Positions 41,799 to 50,301 of a stretch of 51,708 nt of DNA are shown in pieces. Positions within the stretch are counted from its first letter, which is position 1. Each line of letters opens with the position of its first letter. The notes under the pieces were generated by a model that searched no databases, was not told the origin of the DNA, and was given only the letters and a program-made list of their open reading frames with translations. The position numbers and the translations under genes are program-made. This DNA comes from CACORA01 sp044234625 (GTDB lineage Bacteria; Planctomycetota; Planctomycetia; Pirellulales; UBA1268): positions 1 through 51,708 of the forward strand of contig JBIIIP010000005.1 in assembly GCA_044234625.1 (NCBI GenBank), in the 5' to 3' direction.

Positions 41799-43109
41799 CT
41801 ACGGTGCGGCGAACGTGGTCACGCAGTGCGTTTCGAGCGAACCGTCGAGGTCGGCCCCGGTCACGATCGCCGTCGCCTTGCCCGCGCCGCCCGCGGCCAG
41901 CCGGTAGGTGACCTCGAAGGTGGCGTGTCCACCCGGCGGAATGCTCGAAACACCGTCGAACGACACCGTGTTCCCGTCGGTCCGCACCCGCGACGGGCTG
42001 GGTTCGCCCACCAGCCGCGCCCCGTCCGGGAGTTCGAGGACGACGTCCAGCCTGCCCGTCGGGGCCATGCCGCCGTTGGCCACGGTGCACACGAGCGTCG
42101 TCGCACCGCCGATGGAGACGGGATCATCGAGATCTGCGAGCGAGACCCGCACGCCCGCTTCTCGCGGCGACCGCGGCCGCGGCGTTTCCGACCGCACCGG
42201 CACGCAGGACTCGTCGGCCACCATCATGCCGCCGGTGGCGCCGCTGAGCACGGCGCGGACGCACGCCCGCGACGGGGGCGAATCGCGGTAGCTCGACGGC
42301 GGGGCCTGACCGCGAAGATTCACCTGCCTCCGCACCATCCCCCCCGGCTCGATTGCCGGGAGCACCCACGACACCCTCGCCGCGCCGAGGGTGTAGCCGT
42401 CGGATGCCTCGAGCGGCGTGAACGAGTCGTCCCACGAAACCTCGAACGTCGTCTCCGGAGTGGGCGCCGAGCCGGTGTTACGAATCGCGGCGATGAACTC
42501 GGCCACACCTCCCGAAACCAGGCCGCTCGGACCGGTGAGGTCGAGTTCCATCGATGGCATCGCGGGCGCTGACGGCACACTGGCCGTCGCGGGAATCGGG
42601 GTCGGAACGGGAGCGGCCACCGTGGCCGGCGGCGTCGCCACGGCGGCCGGCGGGCCGGTTACATCCACGCATGCGGTGGCCAGGCCGAGGAGCGTGTGCG
42701 CCTGATCGAGGATTTCGACGCGGTGACACTGTCGACCGGGTTCGTCGAGGATGAATTCGAGGGTCAGACGGCGAGACGTGCCGGCGGCGAGATCGACCGT
42801 GCCCTTCTGCTCGATCGGGCTTTTCGACACTTCGTGATGGAAGCCGGAATCGAAGTGGTCGATGATCTTCAGTTGCTGGAGCGGGCGGCCGGACCGATTC
42901 ACCAGCTCCACCTCGAACGTCACCCTCTCACCGATCTTCCCGACCAGCGGCCCGGTGACGAGCACGGCCACCGGGTCTTCACCGCGCGACATGCCGCCGG
43001 CGCCACACGCGAGAATGGCCGCCCAGGCGACAGCCAACCGACCGCGCCGCAAAGTCTTCCCAGACCACGCAGACCAACTCAGTCTTTTGCACGCTTTGCC
43101 GTTCGGCAT
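41799..43109 (-). CDS. Secreted protein with tandem DUF11/CARDB-like beta domains
   Basis: A 436-residue exported protein, probably on or outside the cell surface. A signal peptide (RLAVAWAAILACGAGGMS, cleaved near 43) is followed by two or three beta-sandwich domains of the DUF11/conserved-repeat type. Each carries a VTFEVELVNRSGRPLQQLKIIDHF-like or TTLVCTVANGGMAPTGRLDVVLELPDG-like core. A Pro/Ala/Thr-rich linker (AAVATPPATVAAPVPTPIP) separates the first two. These folds are typical adhesion or scaffold modules; there is no catalytic motif. ATG at 43109 has GGAG about 10 bp upstream. It lies 204 bp after the phoU stop; that gap shows nothing notable. Confidence 0.72.
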   Translation of the reverse strand: MPNGKACKRLSWSAWSGKTLRRGRLAVAWAAILACGAGGMSRGEDPVAVLVTGPLVGKIGERVTFEVELVNRSGRPLQQLKIIDHFDSGFHHEVSKSPIEQKGTVDLAAGTSRRLTLEFILDEPGRQCHRVEILDQAHTLLGLATACVDVTGPPAAVATPPATVAAPVPTPIPATASVPSAPAMPSMELDLTGPSGLVSGGVAEFIAAIRNTGSAPTPETTFEVSWDDSFTPLEASDGYTLGAARVSWVLPAIEPGGMVRRQVNLRGQAPPSSYRDSPPSRACVRAVLSGATGGMMVADESCVPVRSETPRPRSPREAGVRVSLADLDDPVSIGGATTLVCTVANGGMAPTGRLDVVLELPDGARLVGEPSPSRVRTDGNTVSFDGVSSIPPGGHATFEVTYRLAAGGAGKATAIVTGADLDGSLETHCVTTFAAP

Positions 43110-43313
43110 GCCTGAAATCTCCGCGGACGCGGGAACCCCGCCAGCCGCGGCAGATCGTACCACGGCCGCCAAAAAAACGTGAACCCGTCCTGGCCCACCC
43201 GAGGGCCCGGCCACACCGCTTGGCATTCCCTGCCGAAGCCGCCAAGGCCGGGGCTTTCTTACCCGGTGGGCAGCCGCGAGAAACGTCGCCCAAAGGCCGC
43301 TCGCCACCGCGCG

Positions 43314-43973
43314 TCAATCCGTCATCCGGTGGCGGACGATGTCGCCCTCGACCATGTAGATGACGTCCTCGGCGATGTTCGTCGCCATGTCGGCGATCCG
43401 CTCGATGTGCTTGGAAACCGAGTTGATCCGCAGCAGGCTCTCCACCCGTTCAGGGGTCGATTTGATGCCGTCGAGAATCGTCCTCCGCACGCGTTGCCGG
43501 GATGCATCGACGGCGTCGTCCTCCTCGCGCACCTGGCGGGCCAGGGACGGATCCCCCTTCACCACCGCGTCGAGGCACTGCTTCACCATCTCCTGGGTCT
43601 GCATCGCCATGGTGCGGATCTCCGGAGGCAACGGGCAGGGCTCCCCCTGGGCCAGTTGCGGCACCCGCTTGGCGATGTTCTTCGCCAGGTCGCCCATCCG
43701 CTCGAGGTCATTGTTGATCTTCAGCGCGGAGACCACGAACCGCAGGTCGGCAGCCACCGGTTGGTAGAGGGCGAGGATCTTCAGGCACTCCTCCTCCACT
43801 TCCACCTCCATCCGGTCGATCTCCTCGTCGTTGGCCATCACCCGCTGGGCCAGGGGGATGTCCTCGTTGATGAGGGCCGTGATCGATTTGGAGATGGCCT
43901 CCTCGACCAGCGTGCCCACGCGGAGAATCTTTTCCTTGAGGTGCTCGATCTGGCGTTCAATGTGGCGGGTCAT
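43314..43973 (-). CDS. phoU: Phosphate transport system regulator PhoU
   Basis: A 219-residue all-helical PhoU with two tandem three-helix bundles, which damps PhoR signalling and Pst activity when phosphate is plentiful. Motifs are MTRHIERQIEHLKEKILRVGTLVEEAI, the metal-binding repeats INNDLERMGDLAKNIAKR (residues about 85-102) and VSKHIERIADMATNIAEDVIYMVEG (residues about 187-211). Length and both E/DxxxD motifs are normal. It follows pstB by 8 bp and is the last gene of the pst operon. No phoB or phoR is in the window. Confidence 0.95.
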   Translation of the reverse strand: MTRHIERQIEHLKEKILRVGTLVEEAISKSITALINEDIPLAQRVMANDEEIDRMEVEVEEECLKILALYQPVAADLRFVVSALKINNDLERMGDLAKNIAKRVPQLAQGEPCPLPPEIRTMAMQTQEMVKQCLDAVVKGDPSLARQVREEDDAVDASRQRVRRTILDGIKSTPERVESLLRINSVSKHIERIADMATNIAEDVIYMVEGDIVRHRMTD

Positions 43974-43981
43974 GGCGATTC

Positions 43982-44890
43982 TCAGCCGAAGCGGCCGGTG
44001 ACGTAGGCTTCGGTCTCGCGGAGCGTTGGCTTGGTGAAGATGTCGGTGGTGGGGCCGTATTCGATGAGCCGGCCCAGATACATGAAGGCAGTGTAGTCGC
44101 TCGTGCGGCTGGCCTGCTGCATGTTGTGGGTGACGATGAGCACCGAATACCGCCCCCGCAGCTCCTGGATCAGGTCCTCCACCTTGCCGGTGGCGATGGG
44201 GTCGAGCGCCGAGCAGGGCTCGTCGAGCAGGAGCACCTCCGGCTCCGCCGCGATCGCCCGGGCGATGCACAGCCGCTGCTGCTGGCCGCCGGACAGGCCA
44301 AGCGCGCTGTCGTGGAGCCGGTCCTTGACCTCATCCCACAGCGCCGCCCCGCGGAGGGAGAGCTCACACACCTCGTCGAGCAGCCCGCGGTTGCTCTCGC
44401 CATCGATCCGCAGGGCGTAGACGACGTTCTCGTAGATGCTCATCGGAAACGGGTTCGGCTTCTGAAACACCATCCCCATCCGTTTCCGCAGCTCGATGAC
44501 GTCCATCCGGGGATCGTAGATCGAGTCGCCGTTGAGCCGCATGTCGCCGGTGATCCGCGCGGTCTGCACGAGGTCGTTGAGGCGGTTGACGCTGCGCAGC
44601 AGCGTCGACTTGCCGCACCCGCTCGGGCCGACGAGCGCCGTCACCTTGTTGTGGGGGATCGGCATGGTGATCGCGTGCAGCGCCTGCTTCGCCCCGTACC
44701 ACAGGTTGAAGCGGTCGATCTCCAGGACGGGCTTTTCCTCCAGCACGCTGTCGTGCACCACCGAGGGCACGTCGTGGCCCGCGGCGATGGCCACCAGACG
44801 GTCTGGTGGCGGATCGGGCGGGCCGGAGGATGGGTCGGGGGAGGAAACGTGCATCGGTGAAGAGGCCGTCGGGAGACCGAGCGAGGCCAT
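43982..44890 (-). CDS. pstB: Phosphate ABC transporter ATPase
   Basis: A 302-residue ATPase of the Pst phosphate importer. About 50 extra Pro/Ser-rich residues come before the ABC domain (VLEIDRFNLWYGAKQALHAI). Walker A is GPSGCGKST, the Q-loop is VFQKPNPFPMSIYENV, the signature is LSGGQQQRL, Walker B is VLLLDEPCSALDP and the switch His is in THNMQQA. The ATG at 44890 has GAGG 9-10 bp upstream. A TTG at 44905 would overlap pstA but is less likely. Sits between pstA and phoU in the operon. Confidence 0.95.
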   Translation of the reverse strand: MASLGLPTASSPMHVSSPDPSSGPPDPPPDRLVAIAAGHDVPSVVHDSVLEEKPVLEIDRFNLWYGAKQALHAITMPIPHNKVTALVGPSGCGKSTLLRSVNRLNDLVQTARITGDMRLNGDSIYDPRMDVIELRKRMGMVFQKPNPFPMSIYENVVYALRIDGESNRGLLDEVCELSLRGAALWDEVKDRLHDSALGLSGGQQQRLCIARAIAAEPEVLLLDEPCSALDPIATGKVEDLIQELRGRYSVLIVTHNMQQASRTSDYTAFMYLGRLIEYGPTTDIFTKPTLRETEAYVTGRFG

Positions 44891-44901
44891 GGTGTTGTAC
44901 C

Positions 44902-46569
44902 TCAAAACTGCTGGGCGACGTAGCGGCGTTTCAACCGCGAGCGCGCCCAGATGGCGGTGATGTTCAAAAGCGCGATGATCGCGACGAGCAGGAACGTGAT
45001 GGTGAACACCATCGGCTTGGAGGCTTGGCTGTTCGGGCTCTGGAAGCCGACGTCATAGATCAGGAACGCCAGGTGCATGAACTCGCGCTCCGGATGCACG
45101 AAGGGAAACGTGCCGTCGATCGGCAGATCCAGCGCCAGTTTCTTTACGCCGACGAGCATCAGCGGCGCCACCTCCCCCGCGCCGCGGGCCATCGCGAGAA
45201 TCAGCCCGGTCATGATTCCCGGCAAGGCTCGGGGGAGCACGATGCGCCGGATCGTCTGCCACTTGCCGGCGCCACAGGCATAGGAGCCTTCGCGCATCGA
45301 ATTGGGCACCGCCGCCAAGGCCTCCTCGGTGGCCACGATCACCACCGGAAGCGTCAGCAGGGCGAGCGTCAGCGAGGCCCAGAGCAGGCCCCCCGTGCCG
45401 AAGGTCGGCTGGCCGTCAGCCACGAGCGCGGGACGGAAAAACAGTTCGTCGATCCCGGCCCCGAGGCCGTAGCAGAAGAACCCGAGACCGAACGCGCCAT
45501 ACACGATGCTCGGCACGCCGGCGAGGTTGTTGATGGCGATCCGCACCGCCGAGGTGATCACGCCGCGGGAGGCGTACTCGCGGAGATAGAGGGCCGCAAG
45601 GACCCCGAAGGGCGCGACGAGCAGCGCCATGATCAGCGTCATGGCCACCGTGCCCCAGATGGCGGGGAACACGCCACCGGCGCTGTTGGCTTCGCGCGGG
45701 TCATCGCCGAGAAACTCGGCCCAACGCGAGGCATAGACGCCGAGTTTGCCCCACGTCGAGAGCCGGTTCGGCTGCCAGATCTGCACGATCGCATCGAGCG
45801 GGATCGACTGCTTCTCGCCAGCGGCGGTCTCGAACTCGACGGCCCACCCGGCATTCTGCGCACTGAGTTCAGCCGTCCGCGCATCGAGCCGCTCGGTTTC
45901 GCGAGCCACGCGGTCTGCCGTAGCCTTTTCCGCCACCGTGGCCGCGGCGAAGGCGGCGCTCTCGCGGCCCGCGTCGAGATCGGCCTGCACCACGGCGAGC
46001 CGCCCCGCCCGGAGCTCGCGCTGCAGCGCGCCCCGGTCCACGCGGTCGATCCGCGAGATGGCCCGGGCCCGCCGGCGCACCGCCGGGTGCTCGGCGAGAA
46101 AGGCCTTCCAAGCAGCCTCAGCTCCCTCGGCCACGGTCTCCTCGCCGTGAACGAGCCGGACCGGAAACCCGTTGAACCGCCCTCCCTCGAGCCGCTCCAC
46201 CACCGTGGCCCATTCGGGCCGCGATGTCGCGGCGATGGCCGACTCGTCGAACCATTCGTAGTGGTTGCCGGTGAGTTCGAAGTTGGCGATCCGCACCAGG
46301 CGCCGGGCCGCAGGCTCCGGCTCGCGTTCCGTCACCTCCCCGAGCGCCTGGCGGCCGTCGCGGAGTTCGATAAGCTCGAGCGGCACCGGCCAAAACGTGC
46401 TCGCACCGCGCACGACGATGAGCGCGAGCAGCCCCACGATCATGGCGATCGCCATGGCCAGGGCGCCGCCGGTCAGCCAGACCCACGGCTCCCCGTGAGC
46501 CGCGAGGCTCGAATAGGCCGACCGCACCCGGCGCGGCCTTGGCAGGTCGGACCGCGGTTCAGAGCTCAT
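44902..46569 (-). CDS. pstA: Phosphate ABC transporter permease PstA, long form
   Basis: A 555-residue PstA, much longer than the roughly 290-residue E. coli protein. One transmembrane helix (WLTGGALAMAIAMIVGLLALIVV, about 33-55) is followed by a roughly 230-residue non-membrane insertion (about 60-290). That insertion includes ANFELTGNHYEWFDESAIA and a long Ala/Arg/Glu coiled coil (LQRELRAGRLAVVQADLDAGRESAAF). The membrane core follows: TVAMTLIMALLVAPFGVLAALYLREY, INNLAGVPSIVYGAFGLGFF and MREGSYACGAGKWQTIRRIVLPRALPGI, the ATPase-contact loop. Its start overlaps the pstC stop by 11 bp. Long PstA forms of this kind are known from some Gammaproteobacteria. Confidence 0.93.
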   Translation of the reverse strand: MSSEPRSDLPRPRRVRSAYSSLAAHGEPWVWLTGGALAMAIAMIVGLLALIVVRGASTFWPVPLELIELRDGRQALGEVTEREPEPAARRLVRIANFELTGNHYEWFDESAIAATSRPEWATVVERLEGGRFNGFPVRLVHGEETVAEGAEAAWKAFLAEHPAVRRRARAISRIDRVDRGALQRELRAGRLAVVQADLDAGRESAAFAAATVAEKATADRVARETERLDARTAELSAQNAGWAVEFETAAGEKQSIPLDAIVQIWQPNRLSTWGKLGVYASRWAEFLGDDPREANSAGGVFPAIWGTVAMTLIMALLVAPFGVLAALYLREYASRGVITSAVRIAINNLAGVPSIVYGAFGLGFFCYGLGAGIDELFFRPALVADGQPTFGTGGLLWASLTLALLTLPVVIVATEEALAAVPNSMREGSYACGAGKWQTIRRIVLPRALPGIMTGLILAMARGAGEVAPLMLVGVKKLALDLPIDGTFPFVHPEREFMHLAFLIYDVGFQSPNSQASKPMVFTITFLLVAIIALLNITAIWARSRLKRRYVAQQF

Positions 46570-49159
46570 GGGCCCTCCTGCGAAACCGCTGGCGGACGAT
46601 CTCGGCGGCGGTGTTGACCACGAACGTGATCGCAAAAAGCACGAGCGCGGCCAGGAAGAGCACGCGGTAATGGGTGCTTCCCCGCGCGGCCTCGGGCAAC
46701 TCGGTGGCGATGGCAGCGGAGAGCGTTTGGAACCCGTTGAACAGGCTCCAGTCGATGAGCGGCGTGTTGCCGGCGGCCATGAGCACGATCATCGTCTCAC
46801 CGACCGCCCGGCCGAGCCCGATCATCACGGCGGAAAAGAGTCCGCTCGCGGCGGCCGGCACGATCACCCGCACGGCCGTCTGCCAAGGCGTGGCCCCGGC
46901 GCCCAACGACGCGCTGCGGAGATGGTCGGGCACGCTCGACAGGGCGTCGTCGGCGATCGTGAACACAAGCGGGATGATCGCGAAGCTCATGCCGATGGCC
47001 ACGACCATCGCATTGCGTTGCACGTATGTGCCGAACAGGCCGCCGCGGGTATCGAGCCGCAGGGCGTCGAGAAGCGTGGCGGCGAACAGGGCGAGCAGGA
47101 CGGCCAGCGCGATGCCCACGAGAAACGTCGCCAGCGACACGAGCGCCGTCCGCCGCGGCGACCACCCTTCGCTGCGCCTCCGGAGCCACGGCGTGACAAA
47201 ACGGCCCACGAGGAAGACCGCGGCGATGCCGGCCAGTGGCATCAGGGCCAGCACCCATCCGCCAAACCCGCTGCCACCGCGGCCATCAAGCCAGGCCCGG
47301 AGGTCGCCTTGAAACAGCAGCCGTTCCACAGCCGGAGCCAGACTGCGAGCAGCCACGACCCCCGCCGGGAGCGCCACCAAGGCCATCGCCGCAAACCGCC
47401 ACGCCCCGAGCCGGCTCCGCCAGCCGGAAGGGAGCAATTGCCAAAGATGCGCGCCCGCGACGAGGGCCAGCGGCACCGCGCACACTCCGGTGATCACCTC
47501 CATCACGCCGCGCTCGATCACCGGCGCAAGCACGAGGCCCGCGACGAATCCGAGCACGACACTGGGCAGACTGGCCATTAGTTCGATCGTCGGCTTGATG
47601 CGGGCCTTCCACCGCGGGGGAAGGAATTGGCTCGAGTAGATGGCGGCGAGGATGGCGATCGGTGTCGCAAAGAGCATTGAATACAAGGTCGCCTTGATCG
47701 TGCCGAAGACCAGCGGCACGAGGCCGAACTTCGCCTCAAACGACTCATGCCCAGTCGTCTCCCACGCATGCACGGCGGCCGGATAGTTTTCGTACCACAC
47801 CTGGCCGAAGAGCGACGCTGCCGAGACCTCGGGGAAGCCGGGGTCGAAATCCCAGGCGGCCAGGGCGGCGGCGTCGGCGGCGATGATCGTGCTCTCTCGG
47901 GGCGATATCAGGATGTGGTCGATGGGGCTGGTCAGCGGCCGTCCCGGCGTCGAGAGCACGGTCCGGCCGGTCGTCGTCTGCACCAACCGCACGTCCCCCG
48001 CCGTGTCGGCGATCGCCAGCAGCCGCGACCGGGGCGAGGCCGCCAAGGCGGTCACGGCCGCGCCCGTCGCGGGAAACGTCTTCGCCGCGACGAGGCCCAG
48101 TTTGTCGGCTGCGGAGGCAGCGACGCCGCGCGTGGCAAACCAAATCCGCACCTCTCCGGCGGTATCGGCAACCGCCAGGGCGTTGCCGCCGAACATCCGC
48201 GTTACGGCCGCCACGCCGCAGCCGGGCGGTGTGAGTGGAAGCGATTCCATGAGGGTCGGCGCCTCGACGTCGCGGATCGCATACCGCCGCGCGCCGCCAT
48301 CGGCATCGATCACGACCCCCTGGTCGCCCCGCTCGGACACGCGCACGAACACCGGCGTCGGCCCGTCCTCCGCGGCCGCGGCGATCGTCGCCCCGGAGGC
48401 CGTCGTGACAATCTGGTCAGTGAGCAGATTCCGCCGCGACGACACCGCCTCGACGCGCACGTTGCCGGCCTCGTCGATGGCGGCCACCAGCGGACCCGTG
48501 GCGAGCATCGCCATGTCGATGTCCACGATCGGCGCGGTGAGGCTCCGCGACGGCTCGCCAGGAAACTCGGCGATGAAGTCGAGCCTCGCAAAGCGACCCG
48601 TTTCGCTCCGCAGGTAGACCACGGAGCCGACGCCCCGCGCCTCGCCCGGCCGCAACGCCGCCACAGCCGGCGGCACGTCGGGCTCCGCCACAAACGACGA
48701 CTCGAGGCCCAGCCGGCCGGTCTTGATGCTGCCGTCGGCACTCCCGCACGCCGCATGCAGGCCCGCGGGCAGAACCCGGATCGCCGTCACGCCATCGAGG
48801 CCGAGGTCAGCCGTCCGCCGCTCGGCGAGCAGCGCACCGTCGCGCAGCGACATGATCCTCACCCCACCCGCGGCGGCGCCGTCGAACAGCCAGCCGACAA
48901 GCCCTGATTCGTCGGTGCCGAGGCACGCGGCCGCGGATGCGGCCCGCGGCAGGGGCGTGACGTTCGGCAAGCCGACCCGCGCCGGCGCGAAGAGCGGCAC
49001 GGCGACGGCAAACAGGAAGATGCCGACGGCCAGCACCGCGACGATCGTGCCGATGCCGCCGCAGGTGATCAGGGCACGGGCGACGGCGTCGCCACCGCGG
49101 ACCCACGGGTGGGTGGTCCGCCGCCGCGACCGGCCCGTGAATGTCCCCCTGCTCTGCAT
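46559..49159 (-). CDS. pstC: Phosphate ABC transporter permease PstC with large insertion
   Basis: An 866-residue PstC, about 2.5 times the E. coli length. One N-terminal helix (GIGTIVAVLAVGIFLFAVAVPLF, about 37-58) is followed by roughly 400 residues outside the membrane that look like a beta-propeller or WD40-like array. Successive blades read GLVGWLFDGAAAGGVRIMSLRDG, TALAASPRSRLLAIADTAGDVRLVQ and HILISPRESTIIAADAAALAAWDF. The membrane core starts near residue 490 (FGTIKATLYSMLFATPIAILAAIY, LMASLPSVVLGFVAGLVLAP). A second insertion splits the core before FAIIPLVFTIADDALSSVPDHLRSASLGAGATPWQTAVRVIVPAA. Overlaps pstA by 11 bp; pstS ends 34 bp upstream. Confidence 0.92.
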   Translation of the reverse strand: MQSRGTFTGRSRRRTTHPWVRGGDAVARALITCGGIGTIVAVLAVGIFLFAVAVPLFAPARVGLPNVTPLPRAASAAACLGTDESGLVGWLFDGAAAGGVRIMSLRDGALLAERRTADLGLDGVTAIRVLPAGLHAACGSADGSIKTGRLGLESSFVAEPDVPPAVAALRPGEARGVGSVVYLRSETGRFARLDFIAEFPGEPSRSLTAPIVDIDMAMLATGPLVAAIDEAGNVRVEAVSSRRNLLTDQIVTTASGATIAAAAEDGPTPVFVRVSERGDQGVVIDADGGARRYAIRDVEAPTLMESLPLTPPGCGVAAVTRMFGGNALAVADTAGEVRIWFATRGVAASAADKLGLVAAKTFPATGAAVTALAASPRSRLLAIADTAGDVRLVQTTTGRTVLSTPGRPLTSPIDHILISPRESTIIAADAAALAAWDFDPGFPEVSAASLFGQVWYENYPAAVHAWETTGHESFEAKFGLVPLVFGTIKATLYSMLFATPIAILAAIYSSQFLPPRWKARIKPTIELMASLPSVVLGFVAGLVLAPVIERGVMEVITGVCAVPLALVAGAHLWQLLPSGWRSRLGAWRFAAMALVALPAGVVAARSLAPAVERLLFQGDLRAWLDGRGGSGFGGWVLALMPLAGIAAVFLVGRFVTPWLRRRSEGWSPRRTALVSLATFLVGIALAVLLALFAATLLDALRLDTRGGLFGTYVQRNAMVVAIGMSFAIIPLVFTIADDALSSVPDHLRSASLGAGATPWQTAVRVIVPAAASGLFSAVMIGLGRAVGETMIVLMAAGNTPLIDWSLFNGFQTLSAAIATELPEAARGSTHYRVLFLAALVLFAITFVVNTAAEIVRQRFRRRAHEL

Positions 49160-49193
49160 TGGCGGGTCGCGGCACGCGTCACGTGCCGGTCCA

Positions 49194-50201
49194 TCAGGGG
49201 GCGATACCGACGCTCTCGAGGGCCCGCTTGGCCACCGGCGCCGTCACCGGGAGGTAGCCGTCCTTGAGCACGTCCCCCTGCCCGGTGGCGCTCAAGACAT
49301 ATTTGAGAAACTCCCGCCGCAGGGGATCGAGTTGGGAGCCGGGCTTGTGGTTCACGCTGAGGTAGAGGAACCGGGCCAACGGATACTCGCCGCTGTAGGC
49401 GAACGTTGGCTCCGGGGGGATCGCCTTGGAGCCGGTCTTGGGAGCCAGGTGCACGGCTCGCACGTCGGCCGTACGGTAGCCGATGCCGCTGTAGCCGATG
49501 CCGAACTTGTCGCTGGCCACCGACTGCACCACCGACGAGCTGCCCGGCTGCTCCTTCACGGTCTGCTTGAAGTCACCCTTGAAGAGAGCGTGCTCCTTGA
49601 AGTAGCCGTAGGTGCCGCTCGTGGCGTTGCGGCCGTAGAGGCTGATCGGCTTGTCCTTCCATTCGCCCTCCAGGCCGAGGTCGCCCCAGGTGCGGATGTC
49701 GGCCGTCGCGCCGCCGTTGCGGTTCTTGGAGAAGATCGCATCGACCTGCTGCAGCGACAGTTCCTTGAGCGGGTTGTCCTTGTGGACGAACACGGCCAGC
49801 ATGTCGATCGCCGATGGCACGACGGTCGGTGCATAGCCATGCTTCTCCTTGAAGCCGTCGATCTCCGAGGGCTTCCAGTCGCGGCTCATGGGGCCGAAGG
49901 TGCTCGTGCCTTCGGTCAGCGCCGGTGGCCCCGAGGCGGACCCCTTGCCCTCGATGCCCTCGCGGATGCTGGGGTAGAACTTTTTGAATCCCTCGGCCCA
50001 CAAGGCGACGAGATTGTTCATCGTGTCGGAGCCCACGCACTTGAGGGATCCCGACACCTCTCCGCCCGCCTTGGCATAAGGCTTCAGTGCCGGGTCGATC
50101 TCCTGGCCGAGGGCCGCGGCCCCCACGAAGCCTGCGGCGATCACCGCCGTCAGGCCGCTCCAAAAAGAGACCGTCCGCCCGCCGTTCGCGCTCCCGTGCA
50201 T
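49194..50201 (-). CDS. pstS: Phosphate-binding periplasmic protein PstS
   Basis: A 335-residue exported phosphate-binding protein of the divergent PstS group that accompanies long PstC and PstA. A Sec signal (TVSFWSGLTAVIAAGFVGAAALGQ) is cleaved near residue 34; there is no lipobox. Phosphate-contact segments are LKCVGSDTMNNLVALWAEGF, ALTEGTSTFGPMSRDWKPSEI, VPSAIDMLAVFVHKDNP, SLYGRNATSGTYGYFKEH and GYSGIGYRT. The ATG at 50201 is preceded by CAGGAGTAGCACG. It is the first gene of the pstSCAB-phoU operon, and a Pho-box-like direct repeat lies 58 bp upstream. Confidence 0.95.
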   Translation of the reverse strand: MHGSANGGRTVSFWSGLTAVIAAGFVGAAALGQEIDPALKPYAKAGGEVSGSLKCVGSDTMNNLVALWAEGFKKFYPSIREGIEGKGSASGPPALTEGTSTFGPMSRDWKPSEIDGFKEKHGYAPTVVPSAIDMLAVFVHKDNPLKELSLQQVDAIFSKNRNGGATADIRTWGDLGLEGEWKDKPISLYGRNATSGTYGYFKEHALFKGDFKQTVKEQPGSSSVVQSVASDKFGIGYSGIGYRTADVRAVHLAPKTGSKAIPPEPTFAYSGEYPLARFLYLSVNHKPGSQLDPLRREFLKYVLSATGQGDVLKDGYLPVTAPVAKRALESVGIAP

Positions 50202-50259
50202 CGTGCTACTCCTGGCCGCTGTCAAAGAATGAATCTCGGAAGCGGTGTACCGACCAAAC

Positions 50260-50277
50260 GTGAGCATTTTGTGAGCA
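50260..50277 (-). promoter_or_regulatory. Pho-box-like operator upstream of pstS
   Basis: Read on the minus strand this is TGCTCAC-AAAA-TGCTCAC: two identical 7-mers separated by four A, an 11-bp period. This is exactly the layout of a PhoB box (CTGTCAT-N4-CTGTCAC in E. coli), though the 7-mer differs. It sits 58 bp ahead of the pstS ATG in a 100-bp gap. Assignment to a PhoB-like regulator is inferred. Confidence 0.7.
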
Positions 50278-50301
50278 TCGCCGTCCGCCGCCAATCCCTC
50301 A

